Assembly (NCBI GenBank): GCA_964017235.1
Contig: OZ024933.1
Coordinates: 64,028,255 to 64,092,254 of the forward strand
Length of the DNA: 64,000 nucleotides
Origin: Sabellastarte sp. h YS-2021
Lineage: Eukaryota > Annelida > Polychaeta > Sabellida > Sabellidae
Direction: 5' to 3'
Under the pieces are notes generated by a model, which did not search any database, was not told the DNA's origin, and was given only the letters and a program-made list of their open reading frames with translations. Position numbers and translations under genes: made by a program. This document shows positions 42,830-54,365 of the stretch, one piece after another. The first letter of the stretch is position 1; each line of letters begins with the position of its first letter.

Positions 42830-45165
42830 TACTCAACAGTGAGAACCTGAAAGAAGCTATTGCTCAGCTATGCCATGACATAGAGGTCTGCACTTTCACT
42901 ATGTTATAGCTGACCAAAACGTCTGTGAATAACATATTTAACAAAATACTCTAAATGTAATAGTTTTCAAGTTACTACTGATTTACTCAAGAGTGAGAAC
43001 CTCAAAGTAACTATTACTCAGCTATGCAATGAGCTACATGTCTGAATTTTTGCTCTGTTATAGCTGACCTAAAAGTAGGTGAACAACATATTTCAGCAAA
43101 ATACTGTAAATGCAATAGTTTTCAAGTTACAACTGATTTACTCAATAGTGAGAACCTGAAAATAGCTATTGCTCCACTATGCCATGAGCTATAGGTCTGT
43201 AATTTCACTATGTTATAGCTAACCCAAAAGTAGGTGAACAATATATTTTAACAAAATACTCCAAATGCAATATTTTTCAAGTTATAGCCAATTTACTCAA
43301 CAGTCAGTGCCTGAGAATAGCTATTGCTCAGTTGTGCCATGAGCTACAGGTCTGTAATTTCACTATGTTATAGCTGACCCAAAAGTAGCTGAATAACATA
43401 TTTGCACAAATTACTGTAAAGGCAATAGTTTTCCAATTACAACTGATTTACTCAATAGTGAGAACTTCAAAGTAGCTATTACTCAGCTATGCAATGAGCC
43501 ACAGGTCTGGAACTTCACTATGTTATAGCTGACCCCAAAATAGGTGAATAACATATTGCAACAAAATACTCTAAATGCAATAGTTTCCAAGTTATAAGTG
43601 ATTTACTCAACAGTGATAACCTAAAAGAAGCTATTACTCAGCTATGCCATGAGCTACAGGTCTGAAATTTTACTATGTTATAGCTGACCCAAAAGTAGCT
43701 GAATAACGTATTTATACTAAATTCTCTAAATGCAATAGTTTTCAAATTATAAGCGATTTACTCAACAGTGATAACCTCAAAGTAGCTATTACTCAGCTAT
43801 GCAATGAGTCACAGGTCTGGAACTTCACTATGTTATAGCTGACCCCAAAATAGGTGAATAACATATTGAAACAAAATACTCTAAATGCAATAGTTTTCAA
43901 GCTACAACTGATTTACTCAATAGTGATGACCTAAAAGTAGCTATTACTCAGCTATGCCATGAGCTACAGGTCTAAAATTTTACTATGTTATAGCTGACCC
44001 AAAAGTAGCTGAATAACATATTTATACTAAATTCTCTAAATGCAATAGTTTTGCAATTACAACTGATTTACTCAATAGTGAGAACCTCAAAGTAGTTATT
44101 ACTCAGCTATGCCATGAGCTACAGGTCTGAAATTTTACTATGTTATAGCTGACCCAAAAGTAGGTGAACAACATATTTAAGCAAAATACTGTAAATGCAA
44201 TAGTTTTCAAGTTACAACTGATTTACTCAATAGTGATGACCTAAAAGTAGCTATTACTCAGCTATGCCATGAGCTACAGGTCTGAAATTTTACTATGTTA
44301 TAGCTGACCCAAAAGTAGCTGAATAACATATTTATACGAAATACTCTAAATGCAATAGTTTTCCAATTACAACTGATTTACTCAATAGTGAGAACTTTAA
44401 AGTAGCTATTACTCAGCTATGCCATGACCTACAGATCTGAAATTTCACTATGTTATAGCTGGCCCAAAAGTAGCTGAATAACATATTTAAACGAAATTCT
44501 CTAAATGCAATAGGTTTTAAGTTACAAGTGATTTACTCAATAGTGAGAACTTCAAAGTAGCTATTACTCAGCTATGCAATGAGCCACAGATCTGAAACTT
44601 CACTATGTTATAGCTGATCCCAAAATAGGTGAATAACATATTGAAACAAAATACTGTAAATGCAATAGTTTCCAAGTTATAAGCGATTTACTCAACAGTG
44701 ATAACCTAAAAGTAGCTATTACTCAGCTATGCCATGAGCTACAGGTCTGAAATTTTACTATGTTATAGCTGACCCAAAAGTAGCTGAATAACATATTTAT
44801 ACGAAATTCTCTAAATGCAATAGTTTTCAAGTTATAAGCGATTTACTCAACAGTGATAACCTAAAAGTAGCTATTACTCAGCTATGCCATGAGCTACAGG
44901 TCTAAAATTTTACTATGTTATAGCTGACCCAAAAGTAGCTGAATAACATATTTATACGAAATTCTCTAAATGCAATAGTTTTTAAGTTACAAGTGATTTT
45001 ACTCATAATGGAAGTTACTGAAAAGCCCAAAAGTAGCTATTACTCACTTAGCTATTGAGACAGGCACCCAACTTACTCACCATATTGTAGCTATGAAAAA
45101 AGTAGCTGAATAACATATTTTAACAAAATGCTCTAAATGCAACACTTTTCAAGTTATAAATGATT
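42830..45165 (+). repeat. ~155-bp tandem array (inside HINE B), about 15 units
   Basis: Same unit family as 31395-32990, ending in one variant unit with CTTAGCTATTGAGACAGGCA (near 45045). Alternation of AACATATTGAAACAAAATAC and AACATATTTATACGAAATTC units suggests amplification in blocks of two or three. Confidence 0.85.
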
Positions 45166-45942
45166 TTGTGCATGATTTCATGAATTTTAATGCATTAAAA
45201 ATTATTAAAAAAATTTATTAAAAAAAAAGTAAGACAGATCCAGGTCTCATACTCACACAAGAGAATATACCTGTGGCCTAGTACATATATGCAAGATATG
45301 AGAGAAATCCCTGCAATAGTCACTGAGAAAATTGTGATTAACTGTTGAAATTTTCACACTTTTGGTGGGGGTACCCCCCTTGTAATGTCTCTAGCAAACA
45401 GACGAACAGACAGATTTGCATGCCTTGAACACTTTTTCATCCTCGATAGATAAGGTATCTTTTAAAAAAAACAGCACGTCTCTAGGCCTTGTAGTTTTGG
45501 AGGAGAAGTTGTTCACGCGGACGCGGACGCCCACGCCGCAGAGTGACGACATAATGTCAGCTGACTGACAAGTCAGCTGACATAACAAAAAGGATCTGGT
45601 CATACTTCTCCATGACAACAGATACATTTCTATAGCTGGACAGTTTTAATTGGGTGGGGAAGACACATTGAAAAGTTCACGTACAGTAGCAACAAGCTTA
45701 GAGTTTACTGAGGAAACAGTGTCAGTCCTAAATCACTGAGAATTCAAATAAATAGAGTTTGCACCTGTCTGATATTGTCAAACAACCAAACAAAGCATTC
45801 AGGTTTGTAATGAAATTAAGGAGATTAATAATTGTCATCTAAATAAGACAAGTGAAACTCAGCTTAGTCTGTAGGTTGACCAGCACACAAGCAACAAAAT
45901 TAAAACCAAAGCCATAGCATCAGTAAGGAATTAAATATCTAC

Positions 45943-46107
45943 CTTCACCAAGCCAGGATATTCATGAGTTGGTAACAATAAAAAAAATCCTTGTTTGTAA
46001 GGACTTGGTTTGTTATCAGCCAATACATCATGGATGATAGGGACTCGTCCTGGCACGAAGGGATTTGTAGTTGGTGCACGCCAGAAAAGATGCAGCCCAT
46101 CCATGGT
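45943..46107 (-). CDS. sarcosine/pipecolate oxidase-like exon, paralogue A1
   Basis: The exon is 165 nt, 55 codons, phase 0 to 0. The acceptor is CTGTCTCCAG (46108 on) and the donor is GTAGAT (45937-45942). It reads TMDGLHLFWRAPTTNPFVPG, RVPIIHDVLADNKPSPYKQG and FFLLLPTHEYPGLVK. The ending corresponds to the PIPOX stretch P.GEYPGLMKV that immediately precedes the DPEERD region, and the latter is found in the 6622-6769 exon of this window. It encodes part of the substrate-domain beta sheet of the DAO fold. It differs from the 54366 copy by only a few bases, one of which replaces Leu by Ser (FFLLL to FFSLL). Two other paralogues lie nearby. Confidence 0.72.
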
Positions 46108-46619
46108 CTGGAGACAGGGGTATAGATACTGCTAAATTGGTGCTGTAATGAATACTTGAACAATTAAATGGTAACTGCACAGTGACAGTGAGCGAGTCTT
46201 TTGCACAATGCTGAAATCACAAATGTAGAACGGTAAAAAAGTTATGCTGTTGAATTCTATTAATTTGTCCCTTGGTGTACAAATGTGTACTCAATATATC
46301 ATCTGTAAGTTTAGTATATACAACATTACAAATTCAATTTAAAACAAACTGAAAGCATCTACAATGAAATTCCCACAATAGTTCATAACAAATATCATAA
46401 AAAAGAGTATAAAAATACTTTGTTTTGTAACCAAGATATAACAATAACAAATTCAAGGACTTTTCAAGGAATTTATTCAATTTTGGCAAAATTGAAAGAC
46501 GTTCAAGCCCTTGAAAATGAAGCAATTTTTTCAAATATTTTCAAGGATGTGGGAACCCTGATTGATTTTTAGGTAAGGATTACATCTTATTTGACTAAAA
46601 TATAAATGCAACCATTTTC

Positions 46620-46762
46620 GAATAGGAGTAAATGACAAATTCTTGTGCTTTATGAAGCTTTTAAACTATACATTGCAACTCCAAAGCCCTCATGGGTTTA
46701 ATACCTCCGATCAATAGTTTAATACTTCCTAAAGCATAAAAATTTGCCATTTATTCCTATAA
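46620..46762. mobile_element. small MITE with ~47-bp inverted arms, copy 1 only
   Basis: ATAGGAGTAAATGACAAATT (left) and the inverted right arm ATAGGAATAAATGGCAAATT continue through CTTTATGAAG/CTTTAGGAAG to TTAAACTAT. The element is about 142 bp. It has no counterpart in the duplicate copy around 54867-55060. Confidence 0.7.
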
Positions 46763-48494
46763 TTAGCTATACATTTATGAGAAGAGTACTTTTTCCTTGT
46801 GCAATATCAGCAGTTTGGCGAATATTCGGATTAACTTCCAAGACTAAAATGAGTAACTTCATGCGATTTTTGAAATAACAACCATAAAAATTCAAGCTAT
46901 TTTTACTGTGTTACAATAAGGTTATACCTTTCCTTACAGCTGTATCTGTTAGTATTTTATTTTTGCTGAAAGACCTAATCCTAATGTCTCCAAAAAGACA
47001 CCCCGGCATTTGGGTAGTGCATGCTGAATATTGAATATCTATCAATATCTATCCCCCTACCCACTCCCTCTACCCATGTATATTTCTGTACAGTTCATAA
47101 AGGCTACTGTGAGGTTTTCAAATATATTTACTGATGACAGTCAAACATGCAAAATGATTTTAAAATTTTGTTAAATGTCACTCAACAAAATGCGAACCCC
47201 AACAAATATGTCTGACTTTACTCTACAAATACTGTTGGTCATGCTTATGAAGTGGATTTAACCTTGTGGAACCACCACTGAAATTAGATGAGCCCGTTAA
47301 GTTGTAGCTTGTGACTCGAGTGAGGAAAGGTGTGACCTAGATAGTACACTGAAAAGTACTCCTTAAAGAATATACTAACAATGCACAAGTTTTAGAGTGC
47401 AAAATCGTCGACTCCACACTTTATAGTCTCAAGTAGAACTTCCAGCATCCAACTTTTATTAAAATTTTCACACCTTCTGTCAAACAGTGACTTATAAGCC
47501 TGTGCAGAGCTGGGCTTCTTTAAAATGTTGCAATATGGATTATAATATGTATATAGACAAAGGTTAAAGTGATGGGAATGAAAACCATTTATAATTATAG
47601 AAGGTTTTCAAAACGTTCTATTTATATACCGTTTATTAAACGTTTAATGACAACTCTTGGAAAAATGTTACAAATGAACATAACAATGTCCCCCAAAAAT
47701 ATTAGAATGGTAACTTTAATTGGGGTCAAAGGTCAACTTCGATATGTTTTAGGTTGTTCACCAATTAAAATATTTTTTTATGTGTAAAATTGTAAGATAG
47801 AATAGATAGATACAAAATATGCCCCATTCAATTCTTAGTTTTAGGGACTGCATTTGGGGCAATTTTTGACAAAGTCCTCTAAAATTCTCTATTATTGCTC
47901 ACCACCATCTTTGTTTGCAAATGTTTGAAAGTAAACATTTAATAAACATTCTGAAAATATGGGTACAAAAAACATTTGTGATAGAATGTTTTTTTTTTGA
48001 AAATTTGATGGAAAATATTTGTAAAACATTTTCAGAGCAAACATTTACAAAACACTGTTTATCAAACATTTCATGATGAATGTGTGAAAAACATTTCCAC
48101 CATAACCTTCATTTCTTCAGCTAGTTTATAAATGTTTAAAAAATGTTTCCAGTCAAACCTAGTTTCTTTACTTATTTTAGAAACATCTAATAAATGTTTT
48201 CAACAAAAATATTTGTATAGAGAATGTTTATAAGGCATTTTTGAAACATTACATTGTAAATGTTTAGTGGCAAATGTATAATAAACCAAAACACAGGGTT
48301 TAAATAGGGTTTAAAAAGTTTAAACCATTTTAAAACATTTTAAATATTTACTGGGAATAAATAAACTATCTATCCAAACATGTTAGTGGGAGGTTGTATT
48401 TGGATTATGGAAGGATCATAACATAAAATAGGTAGTTAATGGCAGGTCGGCTAACAGCGGTTCTTCTGAATTGTGGTATCGTACCACAACTTCA

Positions 48495-48985
48495 GGGCCC
48501 AATTTCACTAAGGACTACTATCTACTTAGTAGGCTTCCAAATGCTAGTAGTCTAATACGTCTTGAGTATCTGTTTTACCAAGATAATATTCTACTACATA
48601 TTTAGAAGAACCCAATCTTAGTAGTTTTCTAAATAAGTAAACTTTTAAATATTTAGTAGACTACTAAATTTTTAGCAGTCTTCTTTTTCTAGTATTCTAC
48701 TAAATATGGGGTTTCAGAAGGGCATTTTATATTAATGTGGCTACTAAATTCCCTACTAAATTTAGAAGTCCCTTTAGGCTTTTGAAAACTTAGTAGGTGT
48801 TTTTAGTAAATGTTGTCTGCTTTTGTGCTCTCCCAACTTCAAGTCCTACTATCTCATAAATTTAGAAGGTCCTTAGTGTGACCTCAGTGGAACACCTTGT
48901 TAGCTCCTACTAGGAACCTACTAAGGTGACCAATTAGTAGCATACCATCTGCTATATTTAGTAGGCCTTTGTGAAACTGGGCCCA
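48495..48985. mobile_element. GGGCCC-ended MITE (duplication copy 1)
   Basis: The left GGGCCCAATTTCACTAAGGA and the right end inverted as GGGCCCAGTTTCACAAAGGC bound 490 bp. The interior is dominated by short inverted repeats of CTACTAAAT and ATTTAGTAG, able to form many small stems. The same element is at 56700-57189. Confidence 0.75.
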
Positions 48986-49280
48986 GGAGTCCTGTTATTT
49001 AAAGGCTAATATCTAGGTCACAACTTTCCTTGTTGGGTTATCACAGAGTACAAACAAATTGGCTAGTCTAGCTTCGCTTGTGCTTCGGTCAGCCTCTCAT
49101 TCGGTTAGGATGCATTTGGTGTGATTCACATTTGGGTAGGTCATATTTGGGTCGATTCAACATGACTCAGAAAGCATTTTGCATTGAGGACCGGTTTTTT
49201 TCTAAAAAAAATGCTTGAAAAGGCCTTTACATTCTCTCAAAGGCTAATTAAAGTACAGATGCTAGAGAGATGAAAGTGAG

Positions 49281-49311
49281 TGTGTGTGTGTGTGTGTGTG
49301 GGGGGGGGGGG
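49281..49311 (+). repeat. (TG)10 followed by poly-G of 11-12
   Basis: The equivalent locus in copy 2 (57485-57540) is expanded to about 17 GT and 22 G. Confidence 0.95.
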
Positions 49312-49859
49312 AGATGGATATACAGGAACAGTTCATTCTTCAATGTGCACTAGCCATAAACGAGGTCTCTTCTCAGAACCACAGAAATGAGGTTGTGGGA
49401 CGGAAATCAAATACATACAGAAATGATTGCTCTGAAAGGTGTAACCAAAGCATTAGTCATTTGTGCTAGTTGTATAACCTCCCTTGGAAAATCACCCCCC
49501 TCCTCTCTACCCAATCAAAGCGTTCCTGTATCACAGAATGGGAGCAGCTGTTTAGTGGTGGGATATGAATGGGAAAAGTTTTTGCCCATTTCGTTCTTTT
49601 TGTTTAGACTAAATATATTGAAACAATGCCAATTTTGTACAGAATCTTTTAATTCCACCAATATTTTTCAACCCACCTTCACCCCATCTAGAATAGATTG
49701 AACACATTTTCACTGTTTGTTGAACCTGAGAAAGGAAACGGGAAAAAGCACATAAGAAGGTTACTACTTAATGCGGGATTCCATGCACTAGTTTCTAAAC
49801 TGGGATACTAGGCTAGTAATTAAATGTACAAATGAAATCTGAAGACCCCCCAAAAAAGC

Positions 49860-52060
49860 AAAGCAAAAAAATAACATCGAAGATACCTGTATTCCACATA
49901 CTGGGGAAATAGTTTTCAACACCATGAGATATGGTAGTTGAAGATCGGGATACTTTCAGAGCAGAGTCAGTTATATAAAGGTCCAAATAATGTTTAAGAA
50001 GAAAAAATAACATCTTAGAGAAAGAAAATATATATAAAGATGAAGTTTTAAAACAAGATATTTTAACAGCAGCAAGATGACAGCATTAATCACTAAACAA
50101 AAAATTACACAGCTGTAAAATTTATTAATTGGAGTATAGCTGTCAATGGAAATTGCACAATTATCCAAAAGTACAAAATAATAATCAGTTGCAGCAATCC
50201 ATTTATCTTTGTCATACAAGAAACATGTCTCAAATATGGCAAGTGAACACACTTTGGCAGAGACAAAGTTAAAGGTCACACCATAAATATGCACACCTAC
50301 ACACCCTAACCAATGTCCCTACTAAGTGTCAACCTTCTACACCTTACGGAATCCAAAAAATAGTCCGAACAAGATTTTCAAACTCAAGGTCAAATCAAGA
50401 TCACACATGATGTTTGCACATTTACAACCCCTACGCAATGTCCCTAGCAAGTATCAACTTACTACACTTTACATTTTCTGAAATATAGCCCAGACAAGAT
50501 TTTAAAAGTCAAGGTCACTATGTCATGCTGAAATCAAGGTCACACCAAGACGTTGCATCCCTACAACCCCCAACCAATATCCCAACCAAGTATCAACTTC
50601 CTACATCTTATGATTTCCAAGATATAGACTGGACAAGATTTTATAGGTCAAGGTCACTACAACAAGGTCAAAGGTCAAATCAAGGTCACACCATGATGTG
50701 GCACACCTACATCTCCAACCAATGACCCTACCAAGTTTCAACTTCCTACACCTTACAGTTTCCGAAACACAGCCCGGACGAGATTTTCAAACTCAAGGCT
50801 ACTCTGGCAAGGCCAAAGGTCAAATTAAGGTCATACCATGGCACTGCATACCTAAATGCCCTAACCAATGTCCCTACCATGTGTCAACTTCCTACACCTT
50901 ACGGTTTCCGAGATACAGCCCAGACAACATTTTCAAACTCAAAGTCATTCCGGCAAGGCCAAAGGTCAAATTAAGGTCACACCATGACATTGCACACCTA
51001 ACCACCTCATAACCAATGTCCCTACCAAGTATCAACTTCCTATACCTTACGGTTTCTGGAGATACAGCAGAACAAGATTTTATAGGTCAAGGTCACTACA
51101 ACAAAGTCAAAGGTCAAATCAAGGTCACACCATAACTTCCTACGCCTTACGTTTTCTGAGATACAGCCCAGACAAACTTTTCCCACGGCCCGCCCGAATG
51201 CCCATGGGTGAAAACAATACCCCGACAATAGTATCAGAGATGCCCATACCTAACAGCCCAGAAACAAGTTTTCAACACCACAAGATACAGAAGAAGTGAA
51301 CTATTACAAACATCAGGAGACTTTCAGAGCAAAAAGTGGAAAGTTTGTAAAGGTCAAAATAATGTCTAAGTAAAGAAAATAACGTTCAAGAAAAAGAAAA
51401 TGTACCGTGACGATGTACACCTACACCCCCAACTACTGTCCCTATCTACACCTTACAGATTCTGAGATATGGTCTGCACAAAATTTTAAAGGTCATTATC
51501 ACTATGGCAAGGTCAAATCAAGGTAACCCCATGACATTGCCCATCTACACACCCTAACCAATGTTTCCGTGATATAGCCTAGACAAGATTTTAAAGGTCA
51601 AGGTTACTACAGCAATGTCAAAGGTCAACTCAAGGTCACACCTTGATGTTGCGCACCTACACCACCTTATCAATGGCCATGCTAAGTATCAACTTCCTAA
51701 ACCTTATGTTTCCTGAGATATAGCCCGGGTAATATATTAAAGGGTAAGGTCACAACAGCAAGGTCAAAGGTCAAATCAAGGCCACAACATGATGTTGGAC
51801 ACCTACACACTTCAAACAAAGTCCCCAACAGGTATCAACATCCTACACTTTACAGATGCCACAATATAGCCCGGAGAAGATTTTAAAGTTCAAGTCACTA
51901 CAAGGTCAAAGGTCAAATCAAGGTCACACCATGATGTTGTACACCTACATCCCCTAACCACAATGTCCCTAGTGAGTATCAACTCCCTACACCTTATGGT
52001 TTCTGTGATATAGCCAGGATAAGGTCTAAAAGGTCAGATTTTGGTCATTTTTTCACATTT
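49860..52060 (+). mobile_element. two adjacent TACCCCACAG-family elements (duplication copy 1)
   Basis: The first runs from AATAACATCGAAGATACCTG (with a decayed TACCCCACAG) to CCATGGGTGAAAACAATACC (51200-51225), with about six diverged 148-bp units between. The second begins at once with AGTATCAGAGATGCCCATAC (51229) and TTTTCAACACCACAAGATAC, and contains about five more units to roughly 52030. AGGTCA half-sites are frequent. No coding capacity is credible; frames of 62-104 codons are repeat artefacts. Confidence 0.65.
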
Positions 52061-52155
52061 TGGCCCAGTTCTCATATACAGAAAGTTAGATCATCCTATA
52101 GCTGGTATATATAATACATATATATGTCCTCTGTAAGCATGCAGAAATTTGACCT

Positions 52156-52680
52156 TGAAGCTCTTGAAGGTCATGAACAGACCACCAAAGTACCTCACCA
52201 AGGCCATTTTTGGCCTTTTTGGAGATATTTTCACACTTAATGTTGACTATATTGCATGGAGTACCAGTATCCAGTTTGTTGACCTTGGCTATTGTTTTCA
52301 AGGTCACCCTAGGCCTGCTAAAATGACTCAAAATGATATATATGCCTATATAAGACTGAGGCCATATACCTCCTTTATTATTGGCTGTATAACTTACAGG
52401 CTCATGTTGAGTATTGTATCAACCGGAGGCATCCAGTAGATACTTTGGTTTAGCATTTGCTACGCCGTCCTGCCACCACCGAGCGTAGAGAGATTTTCGG
52501 CGCTAACGCTCTCAGAGGAAAACTACACCAGCTAAGTTCACCAAATTTGCGGGATATCTTCATTGGGGGTAAGCTTCTCTGAGACTGAAATTAGCCTCAT
52601 TCTGAAAAACAAGATGGATGCCGCGGGCATTTCTTTGAAAATTATCTACATTTTTCTACTGGCTGTTTCTCATAGGTAGA
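52156..52680. other. spacer between duplication copies, left part
   Basis: This includes one AGGTCA-containing repeat stretch (52150-52320) and a GC-richer block (52460-52640) with ATCTTCATTGGGGGTAAGC and ACAAGATGGATGCCGCGGGC. A similar CGGC-containing stretch precedes CTATCCAGTGGATACA at 31390 and CTATCCGGTGGATACA at 62388, so it is probably HINE interior in inverted orientation. No gene was found. Confidence 0.4.
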
Positions 52681-52689
52681 AGGTTGAAT

Positions 52690-53440
52690 CTCTTCATAGG
52701 TGATATGTATAACAGATATACATGTTCTCTACAACCTTGCAGACATTTGACCTTGAAGCTCTTAATTCAAGGTCATCCACAGAGTGCCAAAAGACCCAAC
52801 ATAGTGGACTTTAAAAGTGCTATATCTCCCTTATTATTGGTCCTAGAGGTTTGCAATGTGAAATCAACCTATAGGAAATCATGTGCTGGGAATCTTCTGA
52901 TGTGGTCAGATTTGACCTTGGACCCCTCCTTCTAGGTCAAACGAGGATAGCCAAGCTTAAAAGTGCTTATAACTCGCTTATTATTGGTCCTAGAGGTTTG
53001 TGATGGTAAACCAACACATAGGAAATCATGGGCTGGGAATTAAAAGTGCTTATAACTCGCTTATTATTGGTCCTAGAGGTTTGGGATGGTAAACCAACCT
53101 ATAGGAAATCATGGATTGGGAATCTTCTGGTGTGATCGGATTTGACCTTGCCCCCACCCCACCCCCCACTCCCACCCCCCACAAGGTCAAACGAGGATAG
53201 CCAAACTTAAAAGTGCTTATAACTTGCTTATTATTGTTCCTAGAGGTTTGGGAAATCATGGGCTGGGAATCTTGTGGTGTGGTCGGATTTGACCTTGGGG
53301 CCCCTCCTTCAAGGTCAAATAAAGATAGCCAAACTTAAAAGTGCTTATAACTCGCTTATTATTGGTCCTTGGGCCCCTCCTTCAAGGTCAAACGAGGATA
53401 GCCAAACTTAGAAGTGCTTATAACTCGCTTATTAGGTATT
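52690..53440 (-). repeat. ~147-bp tandem array, inverted orientation, degraded
   Basis: Reverse complements of the HINE 147-bp unit are evident: AAGGTCAAACGAGGATAGCC, AAAAGTGCTTATAACTCGCT, TATTATTGGTCCTAGAGGTT and CATGGGCTGGGAAT. About five incomplete units occur, several with deletions. Confidence 0.8.
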
Positions 53441-53499
53441 ATCAAAGAAAGTACACAGAAATCCACTGCAAACATGAATAGCAGTACCAGAAGTACCAG

Positions 53500-53702
53500 A
53501 AAAGACAAGAGACCAATGCCCCTACCAAGTATCAACTTCCTTTAACTTACGGTTTCTGAGATATAGGCCGGACGAACTTTTCCTGCTAAAAATCACCCGC
53601 CCGCCCAACTGCCAGCCCAACCACCTGCCCGAATGCCTGCCTGCCAATCCGGACACCATGGGTGAAAACAATACCCCAACAGCCCTAGCTGTGGGGTAAA
53701 AA
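53500..53702 (+). mobile_element. TACCCCACAG-family right end
   Basis: One partial 148-bp unit (CTACCAAGTATCAACTTCCT) is followed by the family right end: CCGCCCGCCC tract, CACCATGGGTGAAAACAATA and GCTGTGGGGTAAAAAC (ending at 53702). The left half is absent. Confidence 0.7.
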
Positions 53703-53758
53703 CACCATAACAGAAGAGTGTCAAAGGTGGTTGAACTAACATAAATCAGGACAAACAC

Positions 53759-53917
53759 CTTAATCAGTGAAGGGTACTCATACATAGGAACGGAGTACAC
53801 CATGCAGTATCCAGTACTTGAGTGCACAGTGTGTAATACAGCGGGAGTAGGGGTGAACTGGTGATCATGTGATGAAGCGTCTTCACAGTTCCAATACAAA
53901 ACACGACCAGGCATTGT
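53759..53917 (-). CDS. sarcosine/pipecolate oxidase-like exon, paralogue C
   Basis: The exon is 159 nt, 53 codons, phase 0 to 0. The acceptor is CCTTTTCAG (plus 53918-53926) and the donor is GTGTTT (53753-53758). It reads TMPGRVLYWNCEDASSHDHQ, FTPTPAVLHTVHSSTGYCMV and YSVPMYEYPSLIK. Start (TM.G...(Y/F)W), the P.V(L/I)H motif in the centre and the EYPSLIK end align with paralogue A, two codons shorter. It is only about 450 bp from paralogue A2 (54366-54530), a distance typical of neighbouring or alternative exons. It is much more diverged from A than A1 is from A2. Confidence 0.65.
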
Positions 53918-53965
53918 CTGAAAAGGTCATTCAAAATGATACGGTAGAAATTAAAACAACCAATC

Positions 53966-53998
53966 AGTGCCTGTGATCCGGCTCTGTGTCAGCTGACT
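53966..53998 (+). repeat. solitary HINE-like left terminus relic
   Basis: AGTGCCTGTGATCCGGCTCT followed by GTGTCAGCTGACT matches the left hairpin plus TGTCAGCTGACT of HINE A and B, with decay in the hairpin arms. No array or right end follows. The relic lies a few bases from where duplication copy 2 begins. Confidence 0.6.
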
Positions 53999-54365
53999 TG
54001 GTGTAAAGATAACAAAAAGGATCTGGTCATACTTCTCCATGATAACGGATACATTTCTATTGCTGGACAGTTTTAATTGGGTGGGGAAGACACATTGAAA
54101 AGTTCACGTACAGTAGCAACAAGCTTGGAGTTTACTGAGGAAACAGTGTCAGTCCTAAATCACTGAGAATTCAAATAGAGTTTGCACTTGTCTGATATTG
54201 TCAAACAACCAAACAAAGCACTCAGGTTTGTAATGAAATTAAGGAGATTAATAATTGTCATCTAAATAAGACAAGTGAAACTCAGCTTAGTCTGTAGGTT
54301 GACCAGCACACAAGCAACAAAATTAAAACCACAGCCATAGCATCAGTAAGGAATTAAATATCTAC

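Larger units (their letters stand above)
41725..45583 (+). mobile_element. HINE-like element B
   Basis: The left hairpin is at 41736-41755 (arms AGTGCCCGT/ACGGGCACT) and TGTCAGCTGACT is at 41757-41768. The right hairpin is at 45554-45583 with 13-bp arms. The interior carries a 147-bp array (about 42000-42820), a 155-bp array (about 42830-45165) and a 3' tail (45166-45553) that matches 32990-33370 of element A nearly base for base. The left flank TGTAAAGAT (41716-41724) and right flank AACAAAAAGGATC (45584 on) are contiguous at 54002-54023 in the duplicated segment, which therefore looks like the empty site. With these borders there is no target duplication, as expected of rolling-circle elements. 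A 5-bp AACAA duplication is the alternative reading. Confidence 0.7.
45584..52155. repeat. segmental duplication, copy 1
   Basis: This segment is collinear and very similar to 54011-60463, from AACAAAAAGGATCTGGTCAT to CATGCAGAAATTTGACCT. It contains an intact oxidase exon, a GGGCCC-ended MITE, a GT microsatellite and two TACCCCACAG-family elements. Differences include a replaced stretch at 46450-46850, lengths of simple repeats, and gain or loss of 148-bp units near 51740 and 60125. The remaining part without these features (46108-48494 and 48986-49850) is AT-rich intron in which I recognise no further exon. Confidence 0.9.

Noticed and set aside
49387-49701. 104-codon plus-strand frame conserved in both duplication copies (57616-57930)
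   Set aside because: Conservation is explained by the recent duplication; no start context, domain or splice evidence. Retained as a weak possibility only.
50525-51012. Plus-strand frames of 66 and 104 codons in both duplication copies
   Set aside because: They lie wholly in 148-bp repeat units of the TACCCCACAG family.
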